DNA from: Nocardia carnea
GTDB taxonomy: Bacteria; Actinomycetota; Actinomycetes; Mycobacteriales; Mycobacteriaceae
Direction of reading: 5' to 3'
Length of the DNA: 64,000 nt
Assembly (NCBI RefSeq): GCF_029868325.1
Contig: NZ_JARWNW010000269.1
Location: 62,001-126,000 of the forward strand
This document shows positions 9,844 through 18,738 of this stretch, in pieces. The translations under genes and the position numbers were made by a program. Below the pieces are notes generated by a model. It did no database searches, was not told the DNA's origin, and was given only the letters and a program-made list of their open reading frames with translations. How positions within the stretch are numbered: position 1 is the stretch's first letter; the number at the start of each line of letters is the position of its first letter.

Positions 9844-10769
9844 GACGCGCCCTCGCCCCAGCGCGCGGCGACCACCGCGCGCCGATGGCGGCGTAGACCG
9901 CCGAGTTCGGTGCGCAGTGCCTGTAGCCGGAGCGTGTAGAGGTGCAGATCGTGCTCCCGGGTGAGTCCGATGGCCCCCAGGATCTGGTGCGTTTCCCGCG
10001 TCACTGTGGGCAGAGCGGCCATCGTGTGCGCTGCTGCGGTGGCCGAAGCCTCTCCGGGCGCGCCGTGGAAGGCCGCCTCATAGGTGAGCCATCGGGCCCC
10101 CTCGATGAGAATTGTCAGCTCTGCCATGCGGTGCTGCAGCGCCTGGAACGATCCGATTGCCCGCCCGAAGGTCCGGCGGTCCTTGGCATACCGGATGGCG
10201 ATATCCAGAGCTTTCTGCATCATTCCGACCGCCTCGGCGGACACTCCGATACGCCACCAATTGATCATGGTCGCCGCTGTTCCCGGGGCCAGGTCTTCGC
10301 CGGCGCCGGACGTGACCCGCCCCAGCGAGTACCCGTACGCCGACGGCAGCGCAGCCGCGGCGGACGGCGCCGGGCGCGTCAGCGTGCACCGATCCGCGCC
10401 GGCGGTCAGTACCGTGGCCGCTTCGGCGGCAAATCGGAGGGGCCGGGTGTCGCCGTCGAGCACCAGGGCTACCGGACCTTCGAGTGAGTCGAGACCGAGC
10501 GCGGGCAGCACCAGCAGGTGCGCGGTGGCCGCGACGGTGCCGAGGTGCGCGCCGATCCGCTCCACTGCGAGGGTGGCGCCGAGCGGACCGATACTTTCCT
10601 CGGTGAACGAATCGAAGAAACCGCTGCCCCGTAGCTCCCGTTCGAGGGCGTGGTCATACCCTTGCCCAGCGGCCGCCGTCCGGCACCGTTCCACTCCGGC
10701 GTGTCGAGCGAGAAGGGTGTCGAGCGCGTCCACCACGGACCGCTGTGTATCGGAGAGTTCGAAATCCAT
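9840..10769 (-). CDS. Short acyl-CoA dehydrogenase-like subunit
   Basis: 309 residues with an acyl-CoA dehydrogenase N-terminus (MDFELSDTQRSVVDALDTLL) and C-terminal helices (DRRTFGRAIGSFQALQHRMAELTILIEGARWLTYEAA, ILGAIGLTREHDLHLYTLR) but a shortened, low-similarity central domain. Like its downstream neighbour it looks like one subunit of a heteromeric dehydrogenase rather than a free-standing enzyme. Two bases separate it from the full-length dehydrogenase upstream, and it overlaps the next gene by four bases. The RxxFGR motif of the C-terminal domain is retained. Confidence 0.82.
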   Translation of the reverse strand: MDFELSDTQRSVVDALDTLLARHAGVERCRTAAAGQGYDHALERELRGSGFFDSFTEESIGPLGATLAVERIGAHLGTVAATAHLLVLPALGLDSLEGPVALVLDGDTRPLRFAAEAATVLTAGADRCTLTRPAPSAAAALPSAYGYSLGRVTSGAGEDLAPGTAATMINWWRIGVSAEAVGMMQKALDIAIRYAKDRRTFGRAIGSFQALQHRMAELTILIEGARWLTYEAAFHGAPGEASATAAAHTMAALPTVTRETHQILGAIGLTREHDLHLYTLRLQALRTELGGLRRHRRAVVAARWGEGAS

Positions 10770-10771
10770 AT

Positions 10772-11917
10772 CTAGTCCTTCGGCATTCCCAGGATGAGCC
10801 GCGATATCAGGTTGAGTTGCACCTCATAACTGCCGGCCGCGATGCCGGCGCCGAGGGAGTTGCGAAACTGTGCATCGCCGAGGGACCGTTCGACCAGCGC
10901 CTCGCTACCCATGATGTCCAACGCCAGATCGCCGACGGCGCGCTCGGCCTGCACCATCGCCGCGCGCGCCTGATACGCCAGCGGCGACGGTTCCTTCTGC
11001 TTGGCGCGCTCGTCGATAACCCGATACACGAGCACCCGCGCGGCCTCGCAGAGAGTGCGCGCCTTGCCGAACTGCTCCTGGACGCCCGGGTCGGCCAATG
11101 ATCCCTGGTTACGGGCCCAGGCGGCGAGCCCGTCGAGCACCAGTGCGGCGCGCGCGTAGCGTGGCGCACCGACTCGCTCGTACGCGAGGGTGCGCCGGAC
11201 GATATTCCACCCGTTGTTCTCCTCGCCCAGCAACGCGGTATGCGGAAGGCGTACCTCGGTGAGGAAGACTTCGTTGAAGGAATGCTCGCCCACGAGGCCG
11301 TCGATGCGCCGGACTTCCACACCGGGTGTGTCCATCGGCAGCAGGAATACCGAGATACCGTCCCGGCCGGACGCCGGTGCCCCGGTGCGGGCCAGCAGGA
11401 AACAGTAGTCGGCGGCGTTCGCATACGATGTCCAGATTTTCTGGCCGTTGAGGACATAGTCGTCACCGTCGCGCACCGCGCGCGTCTTCAACGACGCCAG
11501 GTCGGTCCCGGCCTCCGGCTCCGAAAAGCCCTGGCACCAGAACACTTCACCGCGCGCGATGGGCGGCAACAGTGCCCGCTTCTGTTCCTCCGAGCCGTAC
11601 TTGATGATCGCCGGGCCGACCCAGTTGACGTTCATGTACTGCGGACCGCGGGGCTCCCCGCGTTTCCACATCTCCTCGCCGAGCACGAAGTGCTGCCACG
11701 CACTCTGCCCGTGACCCCCGTACTCCTGCGGCCAATGCGGGGTCAGCCAGCCTTTCGCCGCGAGCTTGCCTACGAATGTCTTCGAGAACTCGGTGTACAC
11801 GGCGCTGCCCAGGCCGGTCCCGTCGGACCGGAGCCATTCCCCGGTCAGTTCGGTATCGAGGTAGTCGACGAGTTCACTCCGGAAGGCCGCGTCCTCCGTC
11901 CTCCACGCGAATTCCAT
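10772..11917 (-). CDS. Acyl-CoA dehydrogenase, full-length
   Basis: First gene of the seven-gene minus-strand operon, 381 residues. It has the complete set of family motifs: QGFSEPEAGTDLASLKTRA, KIWTSYANAADYCFLLART and a C-terminal LGAGIAAGSYEVQLNLISRLILG. This length and gene order (a full-length dehydrogenase followed by a short one) mirror the alpha-beta pairs of heterotetrameric acyl-CoA dehydrogenases. The ATG at 11917 starts MEFAWRTEDAAFR, the usual N-terminus; the frame extends to 12076 but that part has no family likeness. Its promoter must lie in 11918-12503, which carries three AGTNNACT-type dyads. Confidence 0.88.
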   Translation of the reverse strand: MEFAWRTEDAAFRSELVDYLDTELTGEWLRSDGTGLGSAVYTEFSKTFVGKLAAKGWLTPHWPQEYGGHGQSAWQHFVLGEEMWKRGEPRGPQYMNVNWVGPAIIKYGSEEQKRALLPPIARGEVFWCQGFSEPEAGTDLASLKTRAVRDGDDYVLNGQKIWTSYANAADYCFLLARTGAPASGRDGISVFLLPMDTPGVEVRRIDGLVGEHSFNEVFLTEVRLPHTALLGEENNGWNIVRRTLAYERVGAPRYARAALVLDGLAAWARNQGSLADPGVQEQFGKARTLCEAARVLVYRVIDERAKQKEPSPLAYQARAAMVQAERAVGDLALDIMGSEALVERSLGDAQFRNSLGAGIAAGSYEVQLNLISRLILGMPKD

Positions 11918-12108
11918 CAACGGCCCCGATCGTGCCGGGTCGAACTTTCCGGTCCGCAGACCGGGAGGGTGTGGGTGCAATCCACCTGAGTTGCTCCTAA
12001 CTTGATGACAACCACTCGATGCCGCGAACGGCGGCATGCAGTGAAGGACACTTAATTCGCCTGTCATCCGGCCCATATGTGGCCTACAGGCGCCCCTCTC
12101 GACAAAAC

Positions 12109-12116
12109 AGTATACT
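12109..12116. promoter_or_regulatory. AGTATACT palindrome in AT-rich promoter candidate
   Basis: Perfect 8-base palindrome inside ACAGTATACTTATTG, the most AT-rich stretch near the start of the minus-strand operon. TATACT could itself serve as a -10 element on the plus strand. It shares the AGT-N2-ACT core with the site at 12411 but not the outer bases. Confidence 0.35.
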
Positions 12117-12279
12117 TATTGATTAGCCTTGGCAAGGTGTTGGCCGGGTGCCGCGAACCGTTCGGACAGAGCTCGGGCGATCACACTCGTCACCCGCACC
12201 GCCGGGAGGAGTTCACCGCCCGAAGCCCCGGAGGCCCAGCAACCGGAGTCGGGGTCAACCTTCCACACCTTCGCTATAT

Positions 12280-12291
12280 TGAGTGCATTCA
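12280..12291. promoter_or_regulatory. Candidate operator TGAGTGCATTCA
   Basis: Twelve-base dyad (arms TGAGT and ATTCA, one mismatch) flanked by TAT on the left. It matches TGRGTRCAYTCA together with the sites at 12411 and 19981. Its centre is 131 bases from that of the 12411 site. The nearby FadR-type GntR protein is the most likely binder, by inference. Confidence 0.5.
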
Positions 12292-12410
12292 TTACCGCGA
12301 CGTTCGGCGGGAGAGCATCGTCGACACCAACCGAAGCGCCTGACATGCAGACCATCCAGGGCCGTGGTTTCACAGAGCCGAAGCACAAACCTTTCCGACG
12401 GCACCCTTTA

Positions 12411-12422
12411 TGAGTACACTCA
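12411..12422. promoter_or_regulatory. Candidate operator TGAGTACACTCA
   Basis: Twelve-base dyad with perfect five-base arms TGAGT/ACTCA and a two-base centre, 81 bases before the ligase start at 12504. On the opposite strand its surroundings read TATTGAGTGTACTCAT, sharing the TATTGRGTG context with the sites at 12280 and 19981. Confidence 0.55.
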
Positions 12423-12503
12423 ATACCGGTTCAAGGAATCCGGTGCGAACGATGCCGGACACGACGCCCGAGTGATGCGGGGCGCGGGGAAGGGAGTTGG
12501 CGC

Positions 12504-14045
12504 ATGCGCGCAGCACTGACGTTGCCATCATGGCTGGCGACACTCGGGACGCAGCCACATGGCGCACACCGGCGCGCGCTACGCGACGAATTCGGTGAGA
12601 TCTCCTACGCCGACCTCGTCGCGATCATGAACGGTGTCGGCGCCGGATTGCTGGACGCGGGTGTGCGACCCGGGGATCGCGTGGTGACCGCCATGGAACC
12701 TTCGATCCCGCACACCATGGTGATCCTGGGAGCGATGGCCGCGGGCATAGTCGCCGCACCGCTCAATACTCGACTGACCGCCGTGGAGGCACGCACCTAC
12801 CTCGCCGCACTCGACCCGAGCCTCGTCGTCGCCGATCCCACCTATATCGGCCTGGCCCACCGGACGGGCTATCGCACTGTCGAGCTGCCCTCGGCAGCCG
12901 CGACGGTCTCGGCCGCCGAACGGCTGGCGCCACTGTATGTGCCCGCCCCGAAAAAGTCCGGGGTATCCGAGGTACCGGAAACTGCCCCGGCGATCATCTT
13001 CCCGACCGGCGGCACAACCGGAACCCCCAAGGGCGCATTTCACACCCATCGCAGCCTGTGGCTGTGGCTGAACACCTGCGCCCACGGCAATCCGCGTACA
13101 CCTTCCGATATCGAGTTGTGCTTCTCGCCGTTCTTCCACATCACCCTCGGCACCAACCTGTTGACACCCCTGCTGATGGGCGGCGAGGTGTGGATCCAAC
13201 GCCGTTTCGATGCCGGCGCCGCCCTCTCCGCAATCGACAACGGCGCCAGCCGGCTCATGGGTGCGCCGACAATGTTCACCGCCCTGCGTGAGCACGCCTC
13301 CTTCACGGCGACCCGGCGGGAAACAGTGACGGCGATCCGCTACGGCTCGGCACCCTCGACCGGCGACTTCGTCCGAGACCTGGTCCGGGACTTCCCGAAT
13401 GCCCGCATCCGGGCAGGTTTCGGTGCGACCGAGTTCGGGTCCGTGATCGGATTCGATCACGAAGACCTCGAGGCCGGCCGGTACGCCGGCGTGGGGCGAC
13501 CGCTGCCCGGTGTCGTCGTCCGGCTCGTGGGAGACGACGGCCGGGAAGTGGATGCCGGCGAGATCGGCGAGCTCGTCGTATCGTGCCCCTGGCAGACCCA
13601 GGGGTATTTCGGCCTCCCCGCCGAGACAGCCGAGACATTCCGGCCCGACGGGGTCCATATCGGCGATCTCGCCTCCCGCACCGAGGACGGTTGGCTGCAC
13701 ATCGCCGGACGGAAGAAGGAGATGATCATCAGCGGCGGTGAGAACGTCTTTCCGCGCGAGGTCGAAGAAGTCGTACTGAACCATCCCGGGGTCGCCGACG
13801 CCATCGTGTACGGCGTGCCGGACGAATACTGGGGCGAGCGAGTCGAAGTGGGTGTCGTTGCCGCTCCGGGGGTCACGATCCTTGCCGACGAACTCCGGCA
13901 GTATTGCCGCGGTAGCCTCGCGGGATTCAAGATTCCGAAGAAGGTACGACTGCTCGACTCGATCCCATTGACCGCGAACAACAAACCCGATCGCAAGGCC
14001 GTGCGCGCGGCAGCGCTCGGGTCCGCCGACCCGGTTTCCCGGTAA
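12504..14045 (+). CDS. Acyl-CoA synthetase (AMP-forming ligase)
   Basis: 513-residue ANL-superfamily ligase that would activate a carboxylic acid to its CoA thioester through an acyl-adenylate. The P-loop reads FPTGGTTGTPKGA near residue 170, the hinge and C-terminal domain motif is IAGRKKEMIISGGENVFPREVEEVV, and the A10 lysine is in PLTANNKPDRK, where the usual GK is NK. The ATG has an AAGGGA ribosome site about eight bases upstream. It is divergent from the acyl-CoA dehydrogenase operon and 15 bases before a MaoC gene. It is the natural entry enzyme for the adjacent beta-oxidation operon; the acid substrate is unknown. Confidence 0.87.
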   Translation: MRAALTLPSWLATLGTQPHGAHRRALRDEFGEISYADLVAIMNGVGAGLLDAGVRPGDRVVTAMEPSIPHTMVILGAMAAGIVAAPLNTRLTAVEARTYLAALDPSLVVADPTYIGLAHRTGYRTVELPSAAATVSAAERLAPLYVPAPKKSGVSEVPETAPAIIFPTGGTTGTPKGAFHTHRSLWLWLNTCAHGNPRTPSDIELCFSPFFHITLGTNLLTPLLMGGEVWIQRRFDAGAALSAIDNGASRLMGAPTMFTALREHASFTATRRETVTAIRYGSAPSTGDFVRDLVRDFPNARIRAGFGATEFGSVIGFDHEDLEAGRYAGVGRPLPGVVVRLVGDDGREVDAGEIGELVVSCPWQTQGYFGLPAETAETFRPDGVHIGDLASRTEDGWLHIAGRKKEMIISGGENVFPREVEEVVLNHPGVADAIVYGVPDEYWGERVEVGVVAAPGVTILADELRQYCRGSLAGFKIPKKVRLLDSIPLTANNKPDRKAVRAAALGSADPVSR

Positions 14046-14060
14046 CAGAACCGAGGAATA

Positions 14061-14531
14061 ATGGTGTTTCGGCAACAACCTCGTAGAGCGGACAGTATCG
14101 ACGACTTTCGAGCGCTCATCGGCGTCGAGCTCGGCCCCACCGAATGGCATGAAATCACCCAGGAACGAATACAGGCCTTCGCGGATATGACGGGCGATTA
14201 TCAGTGGATCCACGTCGACGAGAAACGTGCATCCCGCAGCCCCTACGGCTCTACGCTTGCTCACGGACTCTACGTCCTGTCGCTCGGTCCGGGATTCATG
14301 GCATCGCTGCTCGAATTCGACGGATTCTCCCGCAGTCTCAATTACGGATACAACCGGGTGCGGTTCCCCGCCCCGGTACCGGTGGGCTCATCGATCCGCA
14401 TGCGAGCGATGGTGACCGGTGTCGTCGAGGTCGCCGGCGGTGCCGACGTCGTCATCACCCGCACCTACGAACGACTCGGCTCCAGCAAGCCCGTGTGCGT
14501 GGCCGAAAACGTCGGACGCTACTACGAGTAG
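14061..14531 (+). CDS. MaoC-like (R)-specific enoyl-CoA hydratase
   Basis: 156-residue single hotdog-fold protein. The MaoC catalytic signature is clear at residues 37-66: FADMTGDYQWIHVD followed by ASRSPYGSTLAHGLYVLSL, with the Asp and His of the hydratase dyad in place. It would hydrate a trans-2-enoyl-CoA. The gene follows the ligase by 15 bases with GAGGA before the ATG, so the two are co-transcribed. It complements the crotonase in the divergent operon, giving two hydratase types for one degradation route. Confidence 0.87.
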   Translation: MVFRQQPRRADSIDDFRALIGVELGPTEWHEITQERIQAFADMTGDYQWIHVDEKRASRSPYGSTLAHGLYVLSLGPGFMASLLEFDGFSRSLNYGYNRVRFPAPVPVGSSIRMRAMVTGVVEVAGGADVVITRTYERLGSSKPVCVAENVGRYYE

Positions 14532-14858
14532 CATCGCCCCGGGCACGAATTATCCGGTGGCACATTGCGGGATAATTGCGTGGGTCCCATTCGCATTGTT
14601 GCTGTCGCATTTATTCCGGTCCCCCGCACCTGGCGGACCGAGGATTCGCCTTGCCCATCCCCCGGAAATCTACTGCACCCGATTCCCTTTCCTGTCGATC
14701 CCGCCCAGCGGTAAAAGTCTGTTGCCGCCCCGTCTGCGTAATTAGTCTGAATTCTGCCACTCGTGACAATCGTCACAGGCGCAGGCCGCCGGGTAAATCG
14801 TCTTCTCCGTGAACCGACTTCCGTAGCGGCATACCTTCATCAGATCGGACATCCACTC
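14532..14858. other. 327-base gap between MaoC and MFS genes
   Basis: No gene with family likeness is visible. An inverted repeat with eight-base arms (AATTATCC at 14548-14555, GGATAATT at 14570-14577, 14-base loop) lies just behind the MaoC stop and may end the ligase-MaoC transcript or act as an operator. A GTG at 14763 opens the MFS frame early, but the conserved protein begins near the ATG at 14859. Confidence 0.5.
14548..14577. terminator. Inverted repeat behind MaoC gene
   Basis: Arms AATTATCC and GGATAATT (eight perfect pairs) with a 14-base loop, 16 bases after the MaoC stop codon. AT-rich arms and the long loop make a terminator possible but not certain; an operator for the MFS gene is the alternative. 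Confidence 0.35.
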
Positions 14859-16358
14859 ATGAGTATTGATGCCTCCCCGCCGTTATGCGATACCCCCGAC
14901 GAGGAGGGCGGCTGGACCCCGCGTCTGGTGTGCTCACTGGTCACCATCGTGTTGCTGCTCGAAATGCTCGCGGTCAGCTACATGATGATTTCGATCGCGT
15001 TGCCCGAAATCCTCGTCCACTACGAAACCACCCAGGGCGCATGGTTGCTCACCGCTTTTCTCCTCGTCGGCGCCGTATCCTGCCCACTGGTCGGCAGGCT
15101 CGCCGACCGGCACGGCAAACGCACTGTCCTACTCGCCTGCACCCTCGCGGCTGCACTCGGTTCGCTGCTGTCGGCTCTCGCCGCGAACTATCCGATGCTC
15201 ATCGCCGGCCGGGCGCTCACCGGTCTGCTCACACCGTGTCTGTTCTTGAGCTACAGCTTGATCCGCGATGTATACCCGAAGCGCACAGTGCCGTTGGCCG
15301 TCAGCATCGCCACGAGCGGTATGGGGGTGATCACGGTTCTCGCCCCGTTCCTCGCCGGGTGGCTGATCGATGATTTCGGGTTCCGCAGTATCTTCTGGTT
15401 CGCCGTGATCGGGTTGACGGTGCTCGCCGTCCTGATCGTCCTCACCACCGACGAATCCGGTGTCCGCACCGAGGGGCGGCTCGATCCGATCGGCGCCTCC
15501 CTCCTCAGCACCGGCCTGGCAGGCATTCTGGTGGCGATCAGCTTCGGACCGCATTGGGGTTGGACCACACCCGCGACACTCGGCTGCCTCATCGGTGGCG
15601 GGATCCTGCTGGGCTGCTGGTACGTGTCTGCGCGGATGGTGCGCGACCCCCTCATCGACCTCCGTGTCCTGGGCCGGCGATCCGTCGCGCTCACCACCAT
15701 CGGCGCCGGAGCCTGCTACGGTGCCGGCGTCGTGTTCTCGCTGGTGCTCCCACTGATGTGCATGACCCCGGAACATCTCGGACTCGGTTACGGATTCGGC
15801 GTCACAGCCCAAGGATTCGCGATTTTCCAGGCGCCGTTCGGCTTCGCCACGCTGGTGGGCGGGATCATCGTCGGTGTACTGGCCCGGCGCGTGCCGCTGC
15901 GCCTGCTCATGGCAACCGGCCTGGTTCTGGAGGTCGTTGCCGCGCTGTTGTCGGCCGGCGTGCATGATCAGCGAGCGTTGCTCATCGCATTCATCGGCTT
16001 GTTCGGTCTCGGCCAGGGGTTCATCTACGCATCGATCCCGAACCTGGTGATCGCGGCCGTCGTGCCGCAGTTGCAGGCCAGTGCCGCGAGTATCGTCGCC
16101 GTCGCCCAAAGCCTCGTCTCGGCGATTGTGCCGATTATCGCGTTCGCGATCCTGAACTCGCATATCGCGTTGGTCACCGGCGGGAAGACCTTTTACGGCG
16201 ATCACGGCATCACGATCGTGTTCGTGCTGTCCGCAGCGGTGGCCCTGATCGGAGCCATCGCCGCCTGGGCGCTGCCGCGGACCATTCATCAACTGGAACT
16301 GACGGATTCCGCCGGTTCGAGCGCGCCGGTTCGAGCGGCGGCCGCGGTCAGGTCGTAA
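14859..16358 (+). CDS. MFS transporter, DHA2-like
   Basis: 499-residue major facilitator with about fourteen hydrophobic segments, the number typical of the DHA2 (drug:H+ antiporter) group. Motif A between helices 2 and 3 reads GRLADRHGKRTV, and the helix-5 region IATSGMGVITVLAPFLAGWLID fits motif C. It probably exports or imports a substrate of the neighbouring catabolic genes by proton antiport; the substrate is unknown. The ATG at 14859 is preferred because the preceding 32 codons from the GTG at 14763 are not hydrophobic or conserved-looking, though its ribosome site is weak. Its 3' end overlaps the convergent IclR gene by 11 bases. Confidence 0.83.
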   Translation: MSIDASPPLCDTPDEEGGWTPRLVCSLVTIVLLLEMLAVSYMMISIALPEILVHYETTQGAWLLTAFLLVGAVSCPLVGRLADRHGKRTVLLACTLAAALGSLLSALAANYPMLIAGRALTGLLTPCLFLSYSLIRDVYPKRTVPLAVSIATSGMGVITVLAPFLAGWLIDDFGFRSIFWFAVIGLTVLAVLIVLTTDESGVRTEGRLDPIGASLLSTGLAGILVAISFGPHWGWTTPATLGCLIGGGILLGCWYVSARMVRDPLIDLRVLGRRSVALTTIGAGACYGAGVVFSLVLPLMCMTPEHLGLGYGFGVTAQGFAIFQAPFGFATLVGGIIVGVLARRVPLRLLMATGLVLEVVAALLSAGVHDQRALLIAFIGLFGLGQGFIYASIPNLVIAAVVPQLQASAASIVAVAQSLVSAIVPIIAFAILNSHIALVTGGKTFYGDHGITIVFVLSAAVALIGAIAAWALPRTIHQLELTDSAGSSAPVRAAAAVRS

Positions 16359-17142
16359 CGGATCCCGATGGTCGGGGGCCGGGCGCGATACCCGGCCCCT
16401 GGTCCTGGTATCTGCGCCAAATACCGTGCGCAGCACCGCGCAGAGGACCGGCGAGTAGGTGGTGGGCCTGCACCTCGGGTATCGGCCCGCACACCGAAAC
16501 CGCCGCGATCACCGAGCCGGTGGCGCCGACGGGCGTTCCGACGCAGCCGATCCCACGAATCGTCTCCCCGTGGTCGATGGATACACCCCGATCGCGCACT
16601 CGGGCGAGCTCGGTGTGCACCCGCCGGACATCCAAGGGGACGACGCGAGTGCGGCGCGAGCGCTCGACCGCAAGGATCCGGTCCAGCTCGTCCGGCGGCA
16701 GGTCCGCGAGTATCGCCTTGCCTACGCTCGTGCGCACAGCCGGCTGCCGCCAGCCGATCCGCGAGGGAAGGTGGGCGGCGAGCCCCCGGCCGAGCTTGTC
16801 GAGATAGACGACATCGCTGCCGTCGAGCACGGCCAGGTGCACAACGAGCCCGGTCACCCGGTGTAATTCGTGCAGTGAGGGCAGCGCCGCTCGATGCAGC
16901 CGGCTCTGATGCAGTGCCAGGGAGCCCAATTCGAGTAGCCGCGTCCCCAGCTCGTAGTAGCCGTCCTCCCGATGCAACCAGCGGAGCTGGACGAGCCGGT
17001 CGAGCATCCGATGAGCCGAGGAGCGCGGCAGGCCGGTTCTGCGCACCAATTGCTTCAGAGTCAGGCGATCCGATCCCTCGAAGGCGTCGAGCAGCAACGC
17101 GGCGCGGTCCACGCCGAAGCGGTGGCCGCGGTCAGTGACCAT
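16348..17142 (-). CDS. IclR-family transcriptional regulator
   Basis: 264 residues: an N-terminal winged helix-turn-helix (LTLKQLVRRTGLPRSSAHRMLDRLVQ, residues 27-52) and a C-terminal IclR effector-binding domain (TGLVVHLAVLDGSDVVYLDKL, VGKAILADLPPDEL, RGVSIDHGETIRGIGCVGTPV). IclR proteins bind small aromatic or aliphatic acids. The gene overlaps the 3' end of the ligase upstream by 11 bases, so it belongs to the cyclase-ligase-IclR operon and probably controls it. Its stop overlaps the convergent MFS gene. Confidence 0.87.
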   Translation of the reverse strand: MVTDRGHRFGVDRAALLLDAFEGSDRLTLKQLVRRTGLPRSSAHRMLDRLVQLRWLHREDGYYELGTRLLELGSLALHQSRLHRAALPSLHELHRVTGLVVHLAVLDGSDVVYLDKLGRGLAAHLPSRIGWRQPAVRTSVGKAILADLPPDELDRILAVERSRRTRVVPLDVRRVHTELARVRDRGVSIDHGETIRGIGCVGTPVGATGSVIAAVSVCGPIPEVQAHHLLAGPLRGAAHGIWRRYQDQGPGIAPGPRPSGSVTT

Positions 17143-18715
17143 CGCGCAACTCGGCCTTTTTGATCTTGCCTGTCGCAGTCTTCGGCAGGGGGCCGAAGCC
17201 GACCGATTTGGGCACCTTGAAATGGGCGATCCGGGACCGCAACCAGGCGATCAGCTCCCCCTCGGTGACCCGGTGGCCGTCGCGCAGCGCGATGAACGCG
17301 ACGGGGACCTCCCCCCACCGGGGATCGCTGCGTGCCACCACCGCGGCCTCCAGCACGGCGGGATGTTCGAGCAGCGAATTCTCGACCTCGATCGAGGAGA
17401 TGTTCTCGCCTCCGCTGATGATGATGTCCTTCATCCTGTCGCGGATCTCGATGTAGCCGTCGGGATGACGCACTGCGACGTCGCCGGTGCGCAACCAGCC
17501 GCCGGCCAATACCGCCTGTGTGGCAACGGGATCATCGAGGTAGTGCGACATGACTGTGTTGGACCGGACCAGGACCTCACCGACCGCGCGACCATCGGCC
17601 GCGATATCGTGCCCGTTCTCGGACACCACTCGAACCGCCTCCACGCTCAGCGTGCGAACGCCCTGCCGGGAAAGTTTGCGCGCGAGCTCGCCGGCGTCGA
17701 GCGCGGACCACGACGGCCGCGGCTCGCATACGAGCGAGGGGCCGTAGGTCTCGGTCGAACCGTAGAGGTGCAGGATGCGCACCCCCATCCCCGACATCGC
17801 CTCGATCGCGGCCGGGGACGGAGGCGCGCCGCCGACGGCGAAGGTCACGTCGTGGTCGAATCGCCTGTGGTGCGTCCGGCTCTCCTCGACCAGCCCGCTC
17901 AGGACCACGGGCGCGCCGCACAGATGCGTCACGCCGTGGACGCCGATGAGATCGAGCACGCGAGCGGAATCGACTTTGCGAAGAGCGATGTGCTGAGCCC
18001 CCACCGCGGTCACCGCCCAGGTGAAACACCAGCCGTTACAGTGAAACATCGGCAGCGTCCACAAGTACTTCGAATCGGCCCGCAGCCCGGCGGCCACGAC
18101 CTGGCTCAGAGCGTTGAGGTAGCACCCGCGGTGCGTATACACCGCGCCCTTCGGTCCCGCGGTGGTTCCGGACGTGAAGTTGACGGCCAGAGGTGCACGC
18201 TCGTCCTGTGGCAGGCGCAGCGAGACACCTTGCACCGACCGCAGCCACTGCTCGTAGCCGTCGCTGTCCTCGGCGTCGGTCACGGTCACCATCGCCCGGA
18301 CCTCCGGCAGCCGATCCACCACCTGTTCGATCCGGTCGACCGCGGATGCGTCTGCGATAACCACCTTGGCCCCTGACCGTCGCAGTAGATCCTCGTACTC
18401 GCCCGGCGCGAGCCGGGTGTTGAGCGCGACGAGCTCGCAACCGGCCCCGGGCACCCCGTAGTGCGCCTCCAGCAGCGGGGCATCATTGGGCGCGAGGATC
18501 GCGACCCGGTCTCCGGACCCCAGCCCCAATCCGCGCAGGTTGGCCGCCAGACGTTGCGCCCGGTCGAGCAGAAGCGACCACGAGATCTGTTCCCCGGCAT
18601 CGGTTGTCAGGGCAAGATCATCGCCTTTGATCTCCGCCGTACGGTGCAGAAAGCTGAGCGGGCTCAGCGGTACGTCGTTCGCCGACATGGCCCGCACTGT
18701 GTCCATCGGCTCCAT
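17132..18715 (-). CDS. Fatty-acid/aryl acid CoA ligase (FadD-like)
   Basis: 527-residue ANL ligase. P-loop VNFTSGTTAGPKGAVYTHRG, the substrate-tunnel motif LYGSTETYGPS, the adenylate motif GWLRTGDVAVRHPDGYIEIRD and the final catalytic Lys in KTATGKIKKAELRD are all intact. It resembles the medium-chain/aromatic acid ligases that replace long-chain FadD in catabolic clusters. Start chosen at the ATG at 18715 because GGAAGG lies five bases upstream; an ATG seven codons earlier is the alternative. It is 23 bases behind the cyclase-family gene and overlaps the IclR gene. Confidence 0.86.
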   Translation of the reverse strand: MEPMDTVRAMSANDVPLSPLSFLHRTAEIKGDDLALTTDAGEQISWSLLLDRAQRLAANLRGLGLGSGDRVAILAPNDAPLLEAHYGVPGAGCELVALNTRLAPGEYEDLLRRSGAKVVIADASAVDRIEQVVDRLPEVRAMVTVTDAEDSDGYEQWLRSVQGVSLRLPQDERAPLAVNFTSGTTAGPKGAVYTHRGCYLNALSQVVAAGLRADSKYLWTLPMFHCNGWCFTWAVTAVGAQHIALRKVDSARVLDLIGVHGVTHLCGAPVVLSGLVEESRTHHRRFDHDVTFAVGGAPPSPAAIEAMSGMGVRILHLYGSTETYGPSLVCEPRPSWSALDAGELARKLSRQGVRTLSVEAVRVVSENGHDIAADGRAVGEVLVRSNTVMSHYLDDPVATQAVLAGGWLRTGDVAVRHPDGYIEIRDRMKDIIISGGENISSIEVENSLLEHPAVLEAAVVARSDPRWGEVPVAFIALRDGHRVTEGELIAWLRSRIAHFKVPKSVGFGPLPKTATGKIKKAELRDGH

Positions 18716-18738
18716 GAACGCCTTCCCTCTCCGCATGC

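Larger units (their letters stand above)
11918..12503. other. 586-base divergent regulatory region without a gene
   Basis: This region separates the seven-gene minus-strand operon from the plus-strand ligase. No open frame in it has a plausible ribosome site or family likeness. It contains two matches to TGRGTRCAYTCA (12280-12291 and 12411-12422), the perfect octamer AGTATACT at 12109-12116 within an AT-rich stretch, and a GGACACT word at 12046-12052 that recurs, in inverted pair, at 19874-19880 and 19920-19926. AT-rich stretches around 12105-12125 and 12270-12295 are the likeliest promoter cores. The unusual length suggests control at two separated sites. Confidence 0.6.

Noticed and set aside
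12579..14264. 561-codon minus-strand open frame across the CoA ligase
   Set aside because: It is antisense to a complete ANL ligase and MaoC start, has no family likeness and is explained by high-GC codon bias. The same holds for long antisense frames at 2718-3806 and 34159-35658.
14855..14864. ACTCATGAGT palindrome at the MFS start
   Set aside because: The arms are in the opposite order to TGRGTRCAYTCA and include the start codon, so I do not count it as a fourth operator.
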